A stretch of 7,933 bases of DNA from DATDYB01 sp036517115 (GCA_036517115.1 DATDYB010000020.1:1-7933), one strand, 5' to 3'. Shown: positions 1-4,538, numbered from the stretch's first letter. Numbers and translations are program-made. The notes: a model not told the origin generated them from the letters alone.

Positions 1-636
1 CGATCCGAGCTTATTGAGGAACAGGTCGTGGCATATCTCTCACGAGTCGAGTTGCCACCTAAGTTCAAGACGGTCTTGGATGCGTACTTCCAGCACTTCG
101 CAAAGGAGCGTATGGATCAGGAGGAGAACGAACGTAAGAGCATCAAGCACGACCTGATCAGGGTGCAACAGCAGATCCGCAATATCGTCGTGGATCGCTC
201 AAAACGCATCATTGACGCAGAGGTCTTTATAAAGATTCAGGACGAGCTTCTTAAGGAGAAAGAGATGTATCAGGATCGATTAACCGAGCTCGAGGGCAAG
301 TCCGATAAATTCGTGCAGAAGTTCAACGAGCTTCTCGACTTCACGGATCATGCCGACGAGGTGTACCAAAAGAGCGGCACGAGTCAGAAGCGAACGGTAC
401 TAAAGCTTTGCATTGAGGGATTCACGGTCAGAAATCAAAAACTGACGCCGATGTGGACGCCAGTCTTTGATGTTCTTATGGATTTACAATTGTCCAAGTT
501 CGATCCCCCAAAAGTCGGCGGCAAGGGTTCTAAAACCGCCTCAAAAACCCTTGCCGTACCTAAGGTTCTAACTTGGACATCTGGCGGAGACGGAGGGATT
601 CGAACCCTCGAGGGGTGTAAGCCCCTACATCTTTAG
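1..636 (+). CDS. Large serine recombinase, C-terminal part (5' end outside window)
   Basis: This is the 3' part of a site-specific recombinase gene. The frame is open from base 1, so the start and the catalytic Ser domain lie to the left. The visible 211 residues hold the end of the recombinase region, a long charged coiled coil (about residues 28-100, rich in E/K/Q) and the short C-terminal segment 'SQKRTVLKLCIEGFTVRNQKL', in two pieces here SQKRTVLKLCIEG and FTVRNQKL, which is the usual end of large serine recombinases. Such enzymes integrate or excise mobile elements. Residues after about 165 are low-complexity, and the last 17 (GGDGGIRTLEGCKPLHL) are simply antisense translation of the tRNA-Ser gene at 582-671, with the TAG stop at 634-636 in the anticodon region. 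This implies that the element carrying the gene sits in the tRNA 3' end. The family call rests on coiled-coil and tail pattern, not on catalytic residues. Confidence 0.8.
   Translation, partial: RSELIEEQVVAYLSRVELPPKFKTVLDAYFQHFAKERMDQEENERKSIKHDLIRVQQQIRNIVVDRSKRIIDAEVFIKIQDELLKEKEMYQDRLTELEGKSDKFVQKFNELLDFTDHADEVYQKSGTSQKRTVLKLCIEGFTVRNQKLTPMWTPVFDVLMDLQLSKFDPPKVGGKGSKTASKTLAVPKVLTWTSGGDGGIRTLEGCKPLHL
519..556. repeat. 11-bp perfect inverted repeat near the recombinase 3' end
   Basis: CGGCAAGGGTT (519-529) is the exact reverse complement of AACCCTTGCCG (546-556), with a 16-nt loop. A competing 5-bp pairing, GGCGG 517-521 with CCGCC 536-540, overlaps the left arm. The repeat lies 26 bp before the 3' end of the tRNA-Ser gene. 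It could be an arm of the recombinase attachment site or an RNA hairpin ending the transcript; there is no T tract, so a simple terminator is less likely. Confidence 0.6.
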
Positions 637-671
637 CAAAGATGCTCAATCGGCCTCTCTGACACGTCTCC
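582..671 (-). tRNA. tRNA-Ser(GCT)
   Basis: A complete 90-nt type II tRNA read on the minus strand. The acceptor stem is GGAGACG/CGTCTCC, the discriminator is G and the CCA is encoded (582-584). The D arm has TCA/TGA pairing with GG in the loop. The anticodon stem CATCT/AGATG encloses loop TTGCTAA, giving anticodon GCT at 635-637. The long variable arm AGGGG/CCCCT is typical of serine tRNAs, and the T arm is GAGGG-TTCGAAT-CCCTC. It decodes AGC/AGT. Its 3' half is overlapped antisense by the end of the recombinase gene, so this tRNA is probably the integration site of the element to the left. All stems are intact, so it should be functional. Confidence 0.96.
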
Positions 672-692
672 ATAACTTCCCTAACGTACCAT

Positions 693-698
693 ATTTTA
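693..698 (-). promoter_or_regulatory. Possible extended -10 element for tRNA-Ser(GCT)
   Basis: On the minus strand TAAAAT is preceded by TGA, an extended -10 arrangement. It ends about 21 nt before the tRNA 5' end at 671. No convincing -35 at the normal distance was found. It lies in the 72-bp gap shared with the divergent second tRNA. Confidence 0.35.
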
Positions 699-722
699 TC
701 AGGATAATCTATAACAAAATTT

Positions 723-731
723 TGGTATACT
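723..731 (+). promoter_or_regulatory. Extended -10 promoter for tRNA-Ser(ACT)
   Basis: TGG followed by TATACT (726-731) matches an extended -10 promoter. It ends 12 nt before the tRNA 5' end at 744. A good -35 at 16-18 nt is not visible, which is acceptable for an extended -10 promoter. Confidence 0.55.
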
Positions 732-743
732 TCCTTTTGCACT

Positions 744-833
744 GGAGAGATGGGTGAGTGGTTTAAACCAACGGTTTACTAAACCGTCGTTCCCTAACAG
801 GAACCGCGAGTTCGAATCTCGCTCTCTCCGCCA
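744..833 (+). tRNA. tRNA-Ser with rare anticodon ACT
   Basis: A complete 90-nt type II tRNA. The acceptor stem is GGAGAGA/TCTCTCC, the discriminator G is at 830 and CCA is encoded at 831-833. The D arm is GGT/ACC with GG in the loop. Anticodon stem ACGGT (771-775)/ACCGT (783-787) encloses loop TTACTAA, giving anticodon ACT at 778-780. The long variable arm pairs GTTCC (789-793) with GGAAC (800-804), and the T arm is GCGAG-TTCGAAT-CTCGC. The body resembles ordinary bacterial tRNA-Ser(GCT), so it looks like a G34A variant. All stems are perfect, arguing against decay. Bacterial AGY codons are normally read by GCT, as in the neighbour at 582-671, so A34 is odd. Confidence 0.92.
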
Positions 834-834
834 T
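814..834 (+). repeat. Direct repeat, left copy: 3' end of tRNA-Ser(ACT)
   Basis: A 21-bp stretch running from the T loop through the acceptor strand, CCA and one further T. An identical copy lies at 989-1009, exactly 175 bp downstream. The bases on both sides differ, so the repeat boundaries are sharp. A duplicated tRNA 3' end is a hallmark of an attachment site or of a trailer repeat. Confidence 0.9.
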
Positions 835-988
835 GATTTGCGACGGACAGACCTGCGTCTGTCCGAGCAAGCATCATCGCGAGAGAAGCAAGAGATGAGA
901 AAGACGGAGCGGATGCTGAGTGAGCACACGAAGCCGCGAGTCGGGATCGAGAAATTTTACGAGCAGCGGCGAGTAAAATATTCGTGAT
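835..988. other. Hairpin-bearing spacer between the tRNA 3'-end repeats
   Basis: This 154-bp stretch holds no credible gene. It has a perfect 9-bp hairpin CGGACAGAC-CTGC-GTCTGTCCG (844-865). A second, 10-bp hairpin with one bulged A (951-960 with 973-983) encloses a purine-rich loop. CCGCGAGT at 934-941 repeats the 5' side of the tRNA T arm (804-811). Open frames cross it on both strands, but they start inside the tRNA or lack a ribosome binding site. It could be the body of a small RNA trailer or a remnant of an inserted element. Confidence 0.5.
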
Positions 989-1009
989 GAATCTCGCTCT
1001 CTCCGCCAT
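989..1009 (+). repeat. Direct repeat, right copy of tRNA-Ser 3' end
   Basis: Identical over 21 bp to 814-834, including GCTCTCTCCGCCAT. There is no tRNA body before it. CTCGC in this copy (993-997) can pair with GCGAG at 969-973. The copy could therefore mimic part of a tRNA 3' domain or mark the far end of an insertion. Confidence 0.9.
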
Positions 1010-1029
1010 AACGTACGAACAACTAAGAT

Positions 1030-1058
1030 TTGCATTCGTTAATTTTTTGAAGTACTGT
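1030..1058 (+). promoter_or_regulatory. Weak candidate promoter for the 111-aa gene
   Basis: TTGCAT (1030-1035), a 17-nt spacer and TACTGT (1053-1058) form a weak sigma-70-like pair placed about 20 nt before the start codon. Each hexamer matches three consensus bases. Confidence 0.3.
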
Positions 1059-1078
1059 TTTCTGCAGAAAGGAACACT

Positions 1079-1414
1079 ATGGCAGTTATTGTAGACATTC
1101 CCTGCGACGTGTGCGGAAAAGTATCGTGTTTTTCAAAAAACGGATGTAGGATCATTGAACTTGAAGATCTGATCTTCAGAGCTCAACAACAAATCAAAAC
1201 GGGCAAGGGCCTCGATCACGACATGCAGCTCATCGTCGAGATAACATGTAAAAAAGTTCGCTCGAAGGAGGAGGCGTTGGTCGACGTTGAAGCAAAAAGA
1301 GTTAGGCAGGAAAAACAACAAAACTGGCAAAATGATCGTGCAAATTTCCTTGCTCAAAAAGCAAAAGAATTTGACGCGCAATTCTCAGAGCCCAGCCCTG
1401 TCCCGTACGCATAG
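1079..1414 (+). CDS. Hypothetical protein, 111 aa, N-terminal Cys cluster
   Basis: I do not recognise a family. The start is supported by AGAAAGGA (1066-1073), five nt before ATG. The N-terminal 25 residues carry four cysteines, C9-x2-C12 and C17/C23, plus C57, in the pattern CDVCGKVSCF. This could bind a metal such as zinc, but a typical paired CxxC zinc ribbon is not complete. Residues 61-100 are charged and probably form a helix or short coiled coil. No signal peptide or membrane segment is seen, so it is probably cytoplasmic. The gene is monocistronic and closed by a hairpin terminator. It lies directly beyond the tRNA repeat, so it may belong to an accessory region. The ribosome binding site and terminator support a real gene; function unknown. 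Confidence 0.72.
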   Translation: MAVIVDIPCDVCGKVSCFSKNGCRIIELEDLIFRAQQQIKTGKGLDHDMQLIVEITCKKVRSKEEALVDVEAKRVRQEKQQNWQNDRANFLAQKAKEFDAQFSEPSPVPYA

Positions 1415-1424
1415 CTTGTTATAC

Positions 1425-1446
1425 AGCCCGATGGACGGGCTTTTTA
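1425..1446 (+). terminator. Intrinsic terminator after the 111-aa gene
   Basis: AGCCCG (1425-1430), loop ATGGA and CGGGCT (1436-1441) form a perfect 6-bp stem followed directly by a T run (1441-1445). It begins 11 nt after the stop codon. Confidence 0.85.
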
Positions 1447-1541
1447 ATTGATTAAAATGATCAGAAAAAACCACTCTTGCCTAGAGAGCTGCCGAGATAA
1501 CATTCTTCAATATTGCAAGTCATGGAGGAAATCGGCTACGC

Positions 1542-1547
1542 TATACT
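1542..1547 (+). promoter_or_regulatory. -10 element of the glycosylase gene (leaderless start)
   Basis: TATACT ends 8 nt before the ATG at 1556, which would place the transcript start at or next to the start codon. No Shine-Dalgarno sequence stands in the interval. TTGCAA at 1513-1518 is the nearest -35-like hexamer, but the 23-nt spacing is too long. Confidence 0.5.
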
Positions 1548-1555
1548 GAAACCCA

Positions 1556-2362
1556 ATGAATCTTTCTTCGTTCAAGAAAACCATCTGGAATTACTACAAG
1601 AAAAACCGACGGGAATTCCTGTGGCGTACCGACACCTCGCCTTATTCTGTCGTCGTTTCGGAAATTATGCTCCAGCAGACGCAGGCACCGCGAGTAGTAG
1701 CAAAATATGAGAGCTTCATGAAAAAGTTTCCGAACTTTGAGACACTGGCAGCCGCTAACACAGCCGAGCTTCTTAAAGAATGGAGAGGGTTGGGCTACAA
1801 CAGCCGCGCCTTGCGTCTTCGCTCACTGGCGCGCACACTGGTGGAAGAGCACGGAGGAAAACTCCCCCGATCCCCGGAAGCGCTTGTCGCGCTTCCGGGG
1901 ATCGGCCCAAACACCGCAGGCTCCATCCTCGCCTTTGCCTTCAATATCCCCCATCCCTTTATTGAGACCAACATCCGCACTGTCTTCATCCATTTCTTTT
2001 TTAAACAAAAGGAGGAGGTGTCCGATCAAGAGATTACGCCGCTCGTTTTAAAAACCATGGACCGGGAGAAACCTCGGGAGTGGTTCTACGCTCTCATGGA
2101 CTACGGCGTTATGCTAAAGAAGCTCCATAAAAACCCGAGCCGGCAAAGCCTTCACTACAAAAAACAATCTACCTTCAAGGGATCGAATCGAGAACTCCGA
2201 GGCGCTATCCTCAGGCTACTCCTCGAAAAGCCCCATCGCGCTATAGAAGCGGCGAAAAAACTCAACAGGACGGCGGGCGAAGTCAGTACAACCTTAGAAA
2301 TACTGGCCAAGGAAGGTTTTCTTGTCCACAGCAGAGGTAAATTTTCCATTGCCCGGCAGTAA
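1556..2362 (+). CDS. MutY-like adenine DNA glycosylase (HhH-GPD) without Fe-S cluster
   Basis: A base-excision repair glycosylase of the MutY/Nth superfamily, 268 aa. MutY enzymes remove adenine mispaired with 8-oxoguanine. Visible motifs: SEIMLQQTQ (residues 35-43) with the conserved Glu36 of MutY; the helix-hairpin-helix LVALPGIGPNTAG (110-122), where Asn119 stands at the Lys/Ser position that separates bifunctional from monofunctional enzymes; and IETNIRTV (136-143), where Glu137 replaces the usual catalytic Asp. After GVMLKKLHKNPSRQSLHY there is no Cys, so the C-x6-C-x2-C-x5-C iron-sulfur loop is absent. The usual NUDIX-like C-terminal domain is replaced by about 70 residues (200-268) that look like a winged helix (EVSTTLEILAKEGFLVHS). 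Start chosen at 1556 from the -10 placement and family N-terminus. Substrate may be A:8-oxoG or altered. Confidence 0.85.
   Translation: MNLSSFKKTIWNYYKKNRREFLWRTDTSPYSVVVSEIMLQQTQAPRVVAKYESFMKKFPNFETLAAANTAELLKEWRGLGYNSRALRLRSLARTLVEEHGGKLPRSPEALVALPGIGPNTAGSILAFAFNIPHPFIETNIRTVFIHFFFKQKEEVSDQEITPLVLKTMDREKPREWFYALMDYGVMLKKLHKNPSRQSLHYKKQSTFKGSNRELRGAILRLLLEKPHRAIEAAKKLNRTAGEVSTTLEILAKEGFLVHSRGKFSIARQ
1867..1905. repeat. Perfect 17-bp inverted repeat inside the glycosylase gene
   Basis: The arm 1867-1883 (CCGATCCCCGGAAGCGC) is exactly complementary to 1889-1905, with a 5-nt loop TTGTC. The 39-nt hairpin is GC-rich and very stable. It encodes residues about 104-118, covering the first part of the helix-hairpin-helix motif, and the frame is intact. 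No T run follows, so it is not a terminator. Confidence 0.92.
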
Positions 2363-2421
2363 ACTGCGTGGTATTGTTGAGGGATAGCACTGCGAATCGC
2401 GGTGACATCAATTAATCAAGC

Positions 2422-2937
2422 ATGAAAAAAAATAATACGATTGGAATTATTATCATTGTGGTAGCAATCTTTATCATCGGCGCCATTACGTTCGGCAAGC
2501 AGGATGGTAACAGCCCGCGACGGGTGCAGGATGCTGTAGCTTGCGCACAGGACGTTAAACGATGCTCCGATGGATCATTCGTTGATCGAGTGGCTCCAAG
2601 CTGTGAGTTCGCCGCTTGTACAACAGAAGTGAAGCCGGCAGTGAGCACTGCAAAAGTTACACCTAAGGAAGTGGTCGTGAAGTATACCGACTTAGGATTC
2701 GTACCTAAAATCATTACGATCAACAAGGGTGACACGGTGAAATTCGTAAGCGAAGCAAGCCGCACTATGTGGCCCGCATCCGATGTTCATCCTACTCACC
2801 TCCTCTATCCAGAGTTTGATGCAGAAGCTCGTCTTATCACCGGCCAGAGCTATTCATTCACTTTCAGTAAGGTCGGCACATGGCCATATCACAACCACAC
2901 CAACTCCAATTTCGGTGGCACGGTCATTGTTAAGTAA
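2422..2937 (+). CDS. Membrane-anchored cupredoxin-like protein with Cys4 module
   Basis: 171 aa, probably anchored outside the cell membrane. Residues 7-24 are one hydrophobic helix after MKKNN, with no lipobox. Residues 41-66 form a small four-Cys module (C41, C48, C61, C66; pattern CxxxxxxCxDGSFV...CEFAAC) that would form two disulfides. Residues 83-171 are a cupredoxin-like beta sandwich (VVVKYTDLGFVPKIITINKGDTVKF in pieces GFVPKIITINKGDTV and the end YHNHTNSNFGGTVIVK). Type-1 copper proteins end with Cys...His...Met; here these positions are not Cys/His/Met, but H123, H126 (HPTH) and H157, H159 (HNH) remain. It may bind copper through His or have lost electron-transfer ability. A paralogue follows at 3009. 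It lies 59 nt after the glycosylase with no clear own promoter or ribosome binding site. Confidence 0.85.
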   Translation: MKKNNTIGIIIIVVAIFIIGAITFGKQDGNSPRRVQDAVACAQDVKRCSDGSFVDRVAPSCEFAACTTEVKPAVSTAKVTPKEVVVKYTDLGFVPKIITINKGDTVKFVSEASRTMWPASDVHPTHLLYPEFDAEARLITGQSYSFTFSKVGTWPYHNHTNSNFGGTVIVK

Positions 2938-2942
2938 CATTC

Positions 2943-2973
2943 AAAAAAACCACTCCTTCTGGGGTGGTTTTTT
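2943..2973 (+). terminator. Intrinsic terminator after first cupredoxin gene
   Basis: AAAAAACCACTCC (2944-2956), loop TTCT, then GGGGTGGTTTTTT (2961-2973): a 13-bp stem with one G-T wobble, T-rich on the 3' side. It starts six nt after the stop codon and separates the first cupredoxin from the second. Confidence 0.92.
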
Positions 2974-2993
2974 GTTTGGAAACTTAGAAATCT

Positions 2994-3002
2994 TGGTATA
3001 AT
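2994..3002 (+). promoter_or_regulatory. Extended -10 promoter of the second cupredoxin operon
   Basis: TGG plus the perfect hexamer TATAAT (2997-3002) ends 6 nt before the ATG at 3009. This predicts a leaderless mRNA. A TTTGGA sequence 16 nt upstream is a weak -35. The promoter sits just past the preceding terminator. Confidence 0.75.
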
Positions 3003-3008
3003 AAACAC

Positions 3009-3476
3009 ATGAACAATAAAACAATTCTTGCCATCGTTTTTATTATCATAATCATCGCCGGAACTTGGATACTCATGAAGAGTAGAGCTCCTTCAGCGAG
3101 TATTGAAAACAATGCCGCCTTATTACAAGAAGCCTTCGTTGCAAGCAGCACCCCAACAACACCACAACCAAAAACTGTTGAAGTCACCTACACTGACCAG
3201 GGCTTCTCACCACAAGAACTTTCTCTCAATCTCGGTGACACCGTTACCTTCACCAACACATCAACCGGACCGATGTGGGTAGGATCCGACGCTCACCCAA
3301 CACACGTTCTCTACAGTGGCACAACACTAAAAGATCACTGTCCGGACACTACCGACACCGCCTTTGACCAATGCAGTAGAGGCGATACGTACTCCTTCAC
3401 CTTCACCAAAGCCGGTACATGGAAATACCACAACCATTCTAAAGCCGCTTTTGGTGGAACTATCGAGGTAAAGTAA
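3009..3476 (+). CDS. Membrane-anchored cupredoxin-like protein, four-His type
   Basis: 155 aa, paralogue of the preceding cupredoxin. An N-terminal helix (residues 6-22) anchors it, followed by a Ser/Thr/Pro linker to about residue 54 and a cupredoxin-like domain (57-155). It shares with its neighbour MW..SD.HPTH (H96, H99) and GTW.YHNH....FGGT (H141, H143), again without the Cys and Met ligands of blue copper sites. It differs by lacking the N-terminal four-Cys module and by an insert with H110, C111 and C122 (DHCP...FDQC), probably a disulfide-bonded loop next to the putative metal site. The start follows from TATAAT six nt upstream; there is no Shine-Dalgarno. It is co-transcribed with the DoxX-like gene one nt downstream. 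Probable role in extracytoplasmic copper binding or redox chemistry; substrate and partner unknown. Confidence 0.87.
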   Translation: MNNKTILAIVFIIIIIAGTWILMKSRAPSASIENNAALLQEAFVASSTPTTPQPKTVEVTYTDQGFSPQELSLNLGDTVTFTNTSTGPMWVGSDAHPTHVLYSGTTLKDHCPDTTDTAFDQCSRGDTYSFTFTKAGTWKYHNHSKAAFGGTIEVK

Positions 3477-3477
3477 C

Positions 3478-3816
3478 ATGGCCCCCTTCCTTCTAAGACT
3501 TGCGACCGCTCTCGCCTTCCTCTATCCCGCGTACGCTATTCACGCCTCACCCGAAAGTTGGCTTTCGTATATACCGCCATTTGTAGATAATTTTAAAATT
3601 CCCCAAGCGATGTTGACCAGTCTTTTTACCGCATTACACGTTATCATCGGCGTCTGGATCCTTTCCGGCAAGAAAATTTTTATCCCCTCTCTTATCGCAA
3701 CACTATTCCTCGCCGGGGTAGTAGCCCTCAACTGGGACCAAATCGACATCCTCTTCCGCGATCTCGCTCTCGCGCTCGTTGCACTCTATCTCACCATCGC
3801 AAGTCGAAGAAGTTAA
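3478..3816 (+). CDS. DoxX-like small integral membrane protein
   Basis: 112 aa with four predicted membrane helices (about residues 4-21, 44-63, 67-85, 91-108). The pattern LRLATALAFLYPAYA, a Trp-containing periplasmic loop, GVWILSGKK and the ending LFRDLALALVAL fits small DoxX-family proteins. The function of this family is mostly unclear; some members associate with redox enzymes. The ATG is one nt after the stop of the second cupredoxin, and GAGG (3465-3468) within that gene gives a ribosome binding site at 9 nt. Translational coupling and a shared promoter suggest that it works with the cupredoxin at the membrane. The family assignment is by pattern and is moderate. Confidence 0.75.
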   Translation: MAPFLLRLATALAFLYPAYAIHASPESWLSYIPPFVDNFKIPQAMLTSLFTALHVIIGVWILSGKKIFIPSLIATLFLAGVVALNWDQIDILFRDLALALVALYLTIASRRS

Positions 3817-3820
3817 GCAA

Positions 3821-3849
3821 TAAAAAAAACGGAAGGCTATCCTTCCGTT
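3821..3849 (-). terminator. Terminator of the minus-strand membrane protein gene
   Basis: AACGGAAGG (3828-3836), loop CTAT, CCTTCCGTT (3841-3849) is a perfect 9-bp stem. Read on the minus strand it is followed by eight T (from the A run at 3822-3829), a strong terminator 22 nt after the stop of the gene at 3871. On the plus strand only TT follows, so it is a weaker stop for the DoxX operon, though it lies 11 nt after that stop. Confidence 0.88.
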
Positions 3850-3870
3850 GGTCACTCGCGTGACGGTTGT

Positions 3871-4398
3871 TCAATACTTGATCGTAACGATCGGGCAGAC
3901 TTTCTGCTTTTTTGCTTTGACGTATTCCTTACACATTTTCCACGTCTCTGTGCCTAAGAATTTCCATACCATACGGGTTAGAAACGAGCACAGGAGAAAC
4001 CCTGTTATCCACCAGAAAGTACTCAAGTTGATGTTTTTTGGAGCGCTACTGACCCATTCAACAGTCCTCATTGTGATACCGGGTAAATAGTATGCCGTCG
4101 CGATAAGCGTAATGAGTGATATCGGCCACAGTCTTAACCCAAAAACCCTGGGTAAAGGATACTGTACGTAGAAGTCTTCGCCCTTAGCTGTACTAGGACG
4201 ATAGCCAAAAAAGAAACCCACTGTTGACGTCGCGACGATAAGCGTCGTCATTACCACAATGCCAATCGGCCACCAGAAGAGCAGATGCGTCCAGAACCTC
4301 CAAAATAATAAACAGAGGCTAACCTGCTGTGGACGGTCATACTTCTCATCGAGTCCATAAGCCACTTTGAAGATCCAACTGCTTTTATCAAGTTCCAT
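3871..4398 (-). CDS. Hypothetical membrane protein, 175 aa, three helices
   Basis: No function is recognised. The protein has a short cytoplasmic-looking N-terminus, then hydrophobic segments at about 38-66, 88-108 and 125-145, rich in Trp and Phe. It ends with a charged amphipathic tail WKMCKEYVKAKKQKVCPIV. The basic KAKKQK followed by CPI looks like a conserved tail rather than random sequence; this is from memory of similar hypothetical proteins in candidate-phyla genomes and was not searched. The gene is monocistronic, with a consensus promoter about 75-100 nt upstream and a strong terminator downstream, convergent with the cupredoxin-DoxX operon. No Shine-Dalgarno is visible just before the ATG (AATATTATTT). 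Other in-frame Met codons are too far inside to be the start. Confidence 0.75.
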   Translation of the reverse strand: MELDKSSWIFKVAYGLDEKYDRPQQVSLCLLFWRFWTHLLFWWPIGIVVMTTLIVATSTVGFFFGYRPSTAKGEDFYVQYPLPRVFGLRLWPISLITLIATAYYLPGITMRTVEWVSSAPKNINLSTFWWITGFLLCSFLTRMVWKFLGTETWKMCKEYVKAKKQKVCPIVTIKY

Positions 4399-4473
4399 AA
4401 ATAATATTAGAGTACGTTGAGTTGTCTGAGGTTGTCGAGTTATTTGGGCGGATGCCCTGTATTTCTGAATCGG

Positions 4474-4501
4474 ATTGTATCATATATACATGTTTTGTCA
4501 A
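4474..4501 (-). promoter_or_regulatory. Consensus sigma-70 promoter for the minus-strand membrane protein
   Basis: Read on the minus strand: TTGACA (4496-4501), a 16-nt spacer and TACAAT (4474-4479). The transcript would start near 4467, giving a 5' leader of about 70 nt before the ATG at 4398. The leader includes the small inverted repeat GGGC-GGAT-GCCC (4446-4457, plus-strand reading). Confidence 0.72.
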
Positions 4502-4526
4502 TAGAATAAAAATGTCTCGAGTTCGG

Positions 4527-4532
4527 TACAAT
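4527..4532 (+). promoter_or_regulatory. -10 element of recG (leaderless start)
   Basis: TACAAT ends 6 nt before the ATG at 4539, the same arrangement as at 2997 and 6948. No -35 at the normal distance is clear. It supports 4539 rather than the in-frame ATG at 4422 as the start. Confidence 0.5.
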
Positions 4533-4538
4533 ACAGGG

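Noticed and set aside
560..742. Minus-strand 60-aa open frame over tRNA-Ser(GCT)
   Set aside because: It is translation of a tRNA gene and its promoter region.
913..937. Hammerhead-ribozyme-like words CTGAGTGA and CGAAG
   Set aside because: The core is not the exact CUGANGA...GAAA arrangement and flanking stems do not form.
754..987. 77-aa plus-strand open frame across tRNA-Ser(ACT) and its trailer
   Set aside because: It starts inside the tRNA D arm and lacks a ribosome binding site. The basic product is likely an artefact, although a translated trailer cannot be fully excluded.
1465..1490. AAAAAACCACTC at 1466 resembling the left half of the terminator at 2943
   Set aside because: The matching right arm is missing, so no stable hairpin forms; the shared word is probably coincidence or a relic.
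1795..2029. Minus-strand open frames opposite the glycosylase gene
   Set aside because: They are shadows, partly caused by the palindrome at 1867-1905, without ribosome binding sites or family resemblance.
4422..4538. N-terminal extension of recG by 39 residues to an upstream ATG
   Set aside because: The residues do not resemble RecG, overlap the divergent promoter region, and a -10 box at 4527 places the transcript start at the 4539 ATG.
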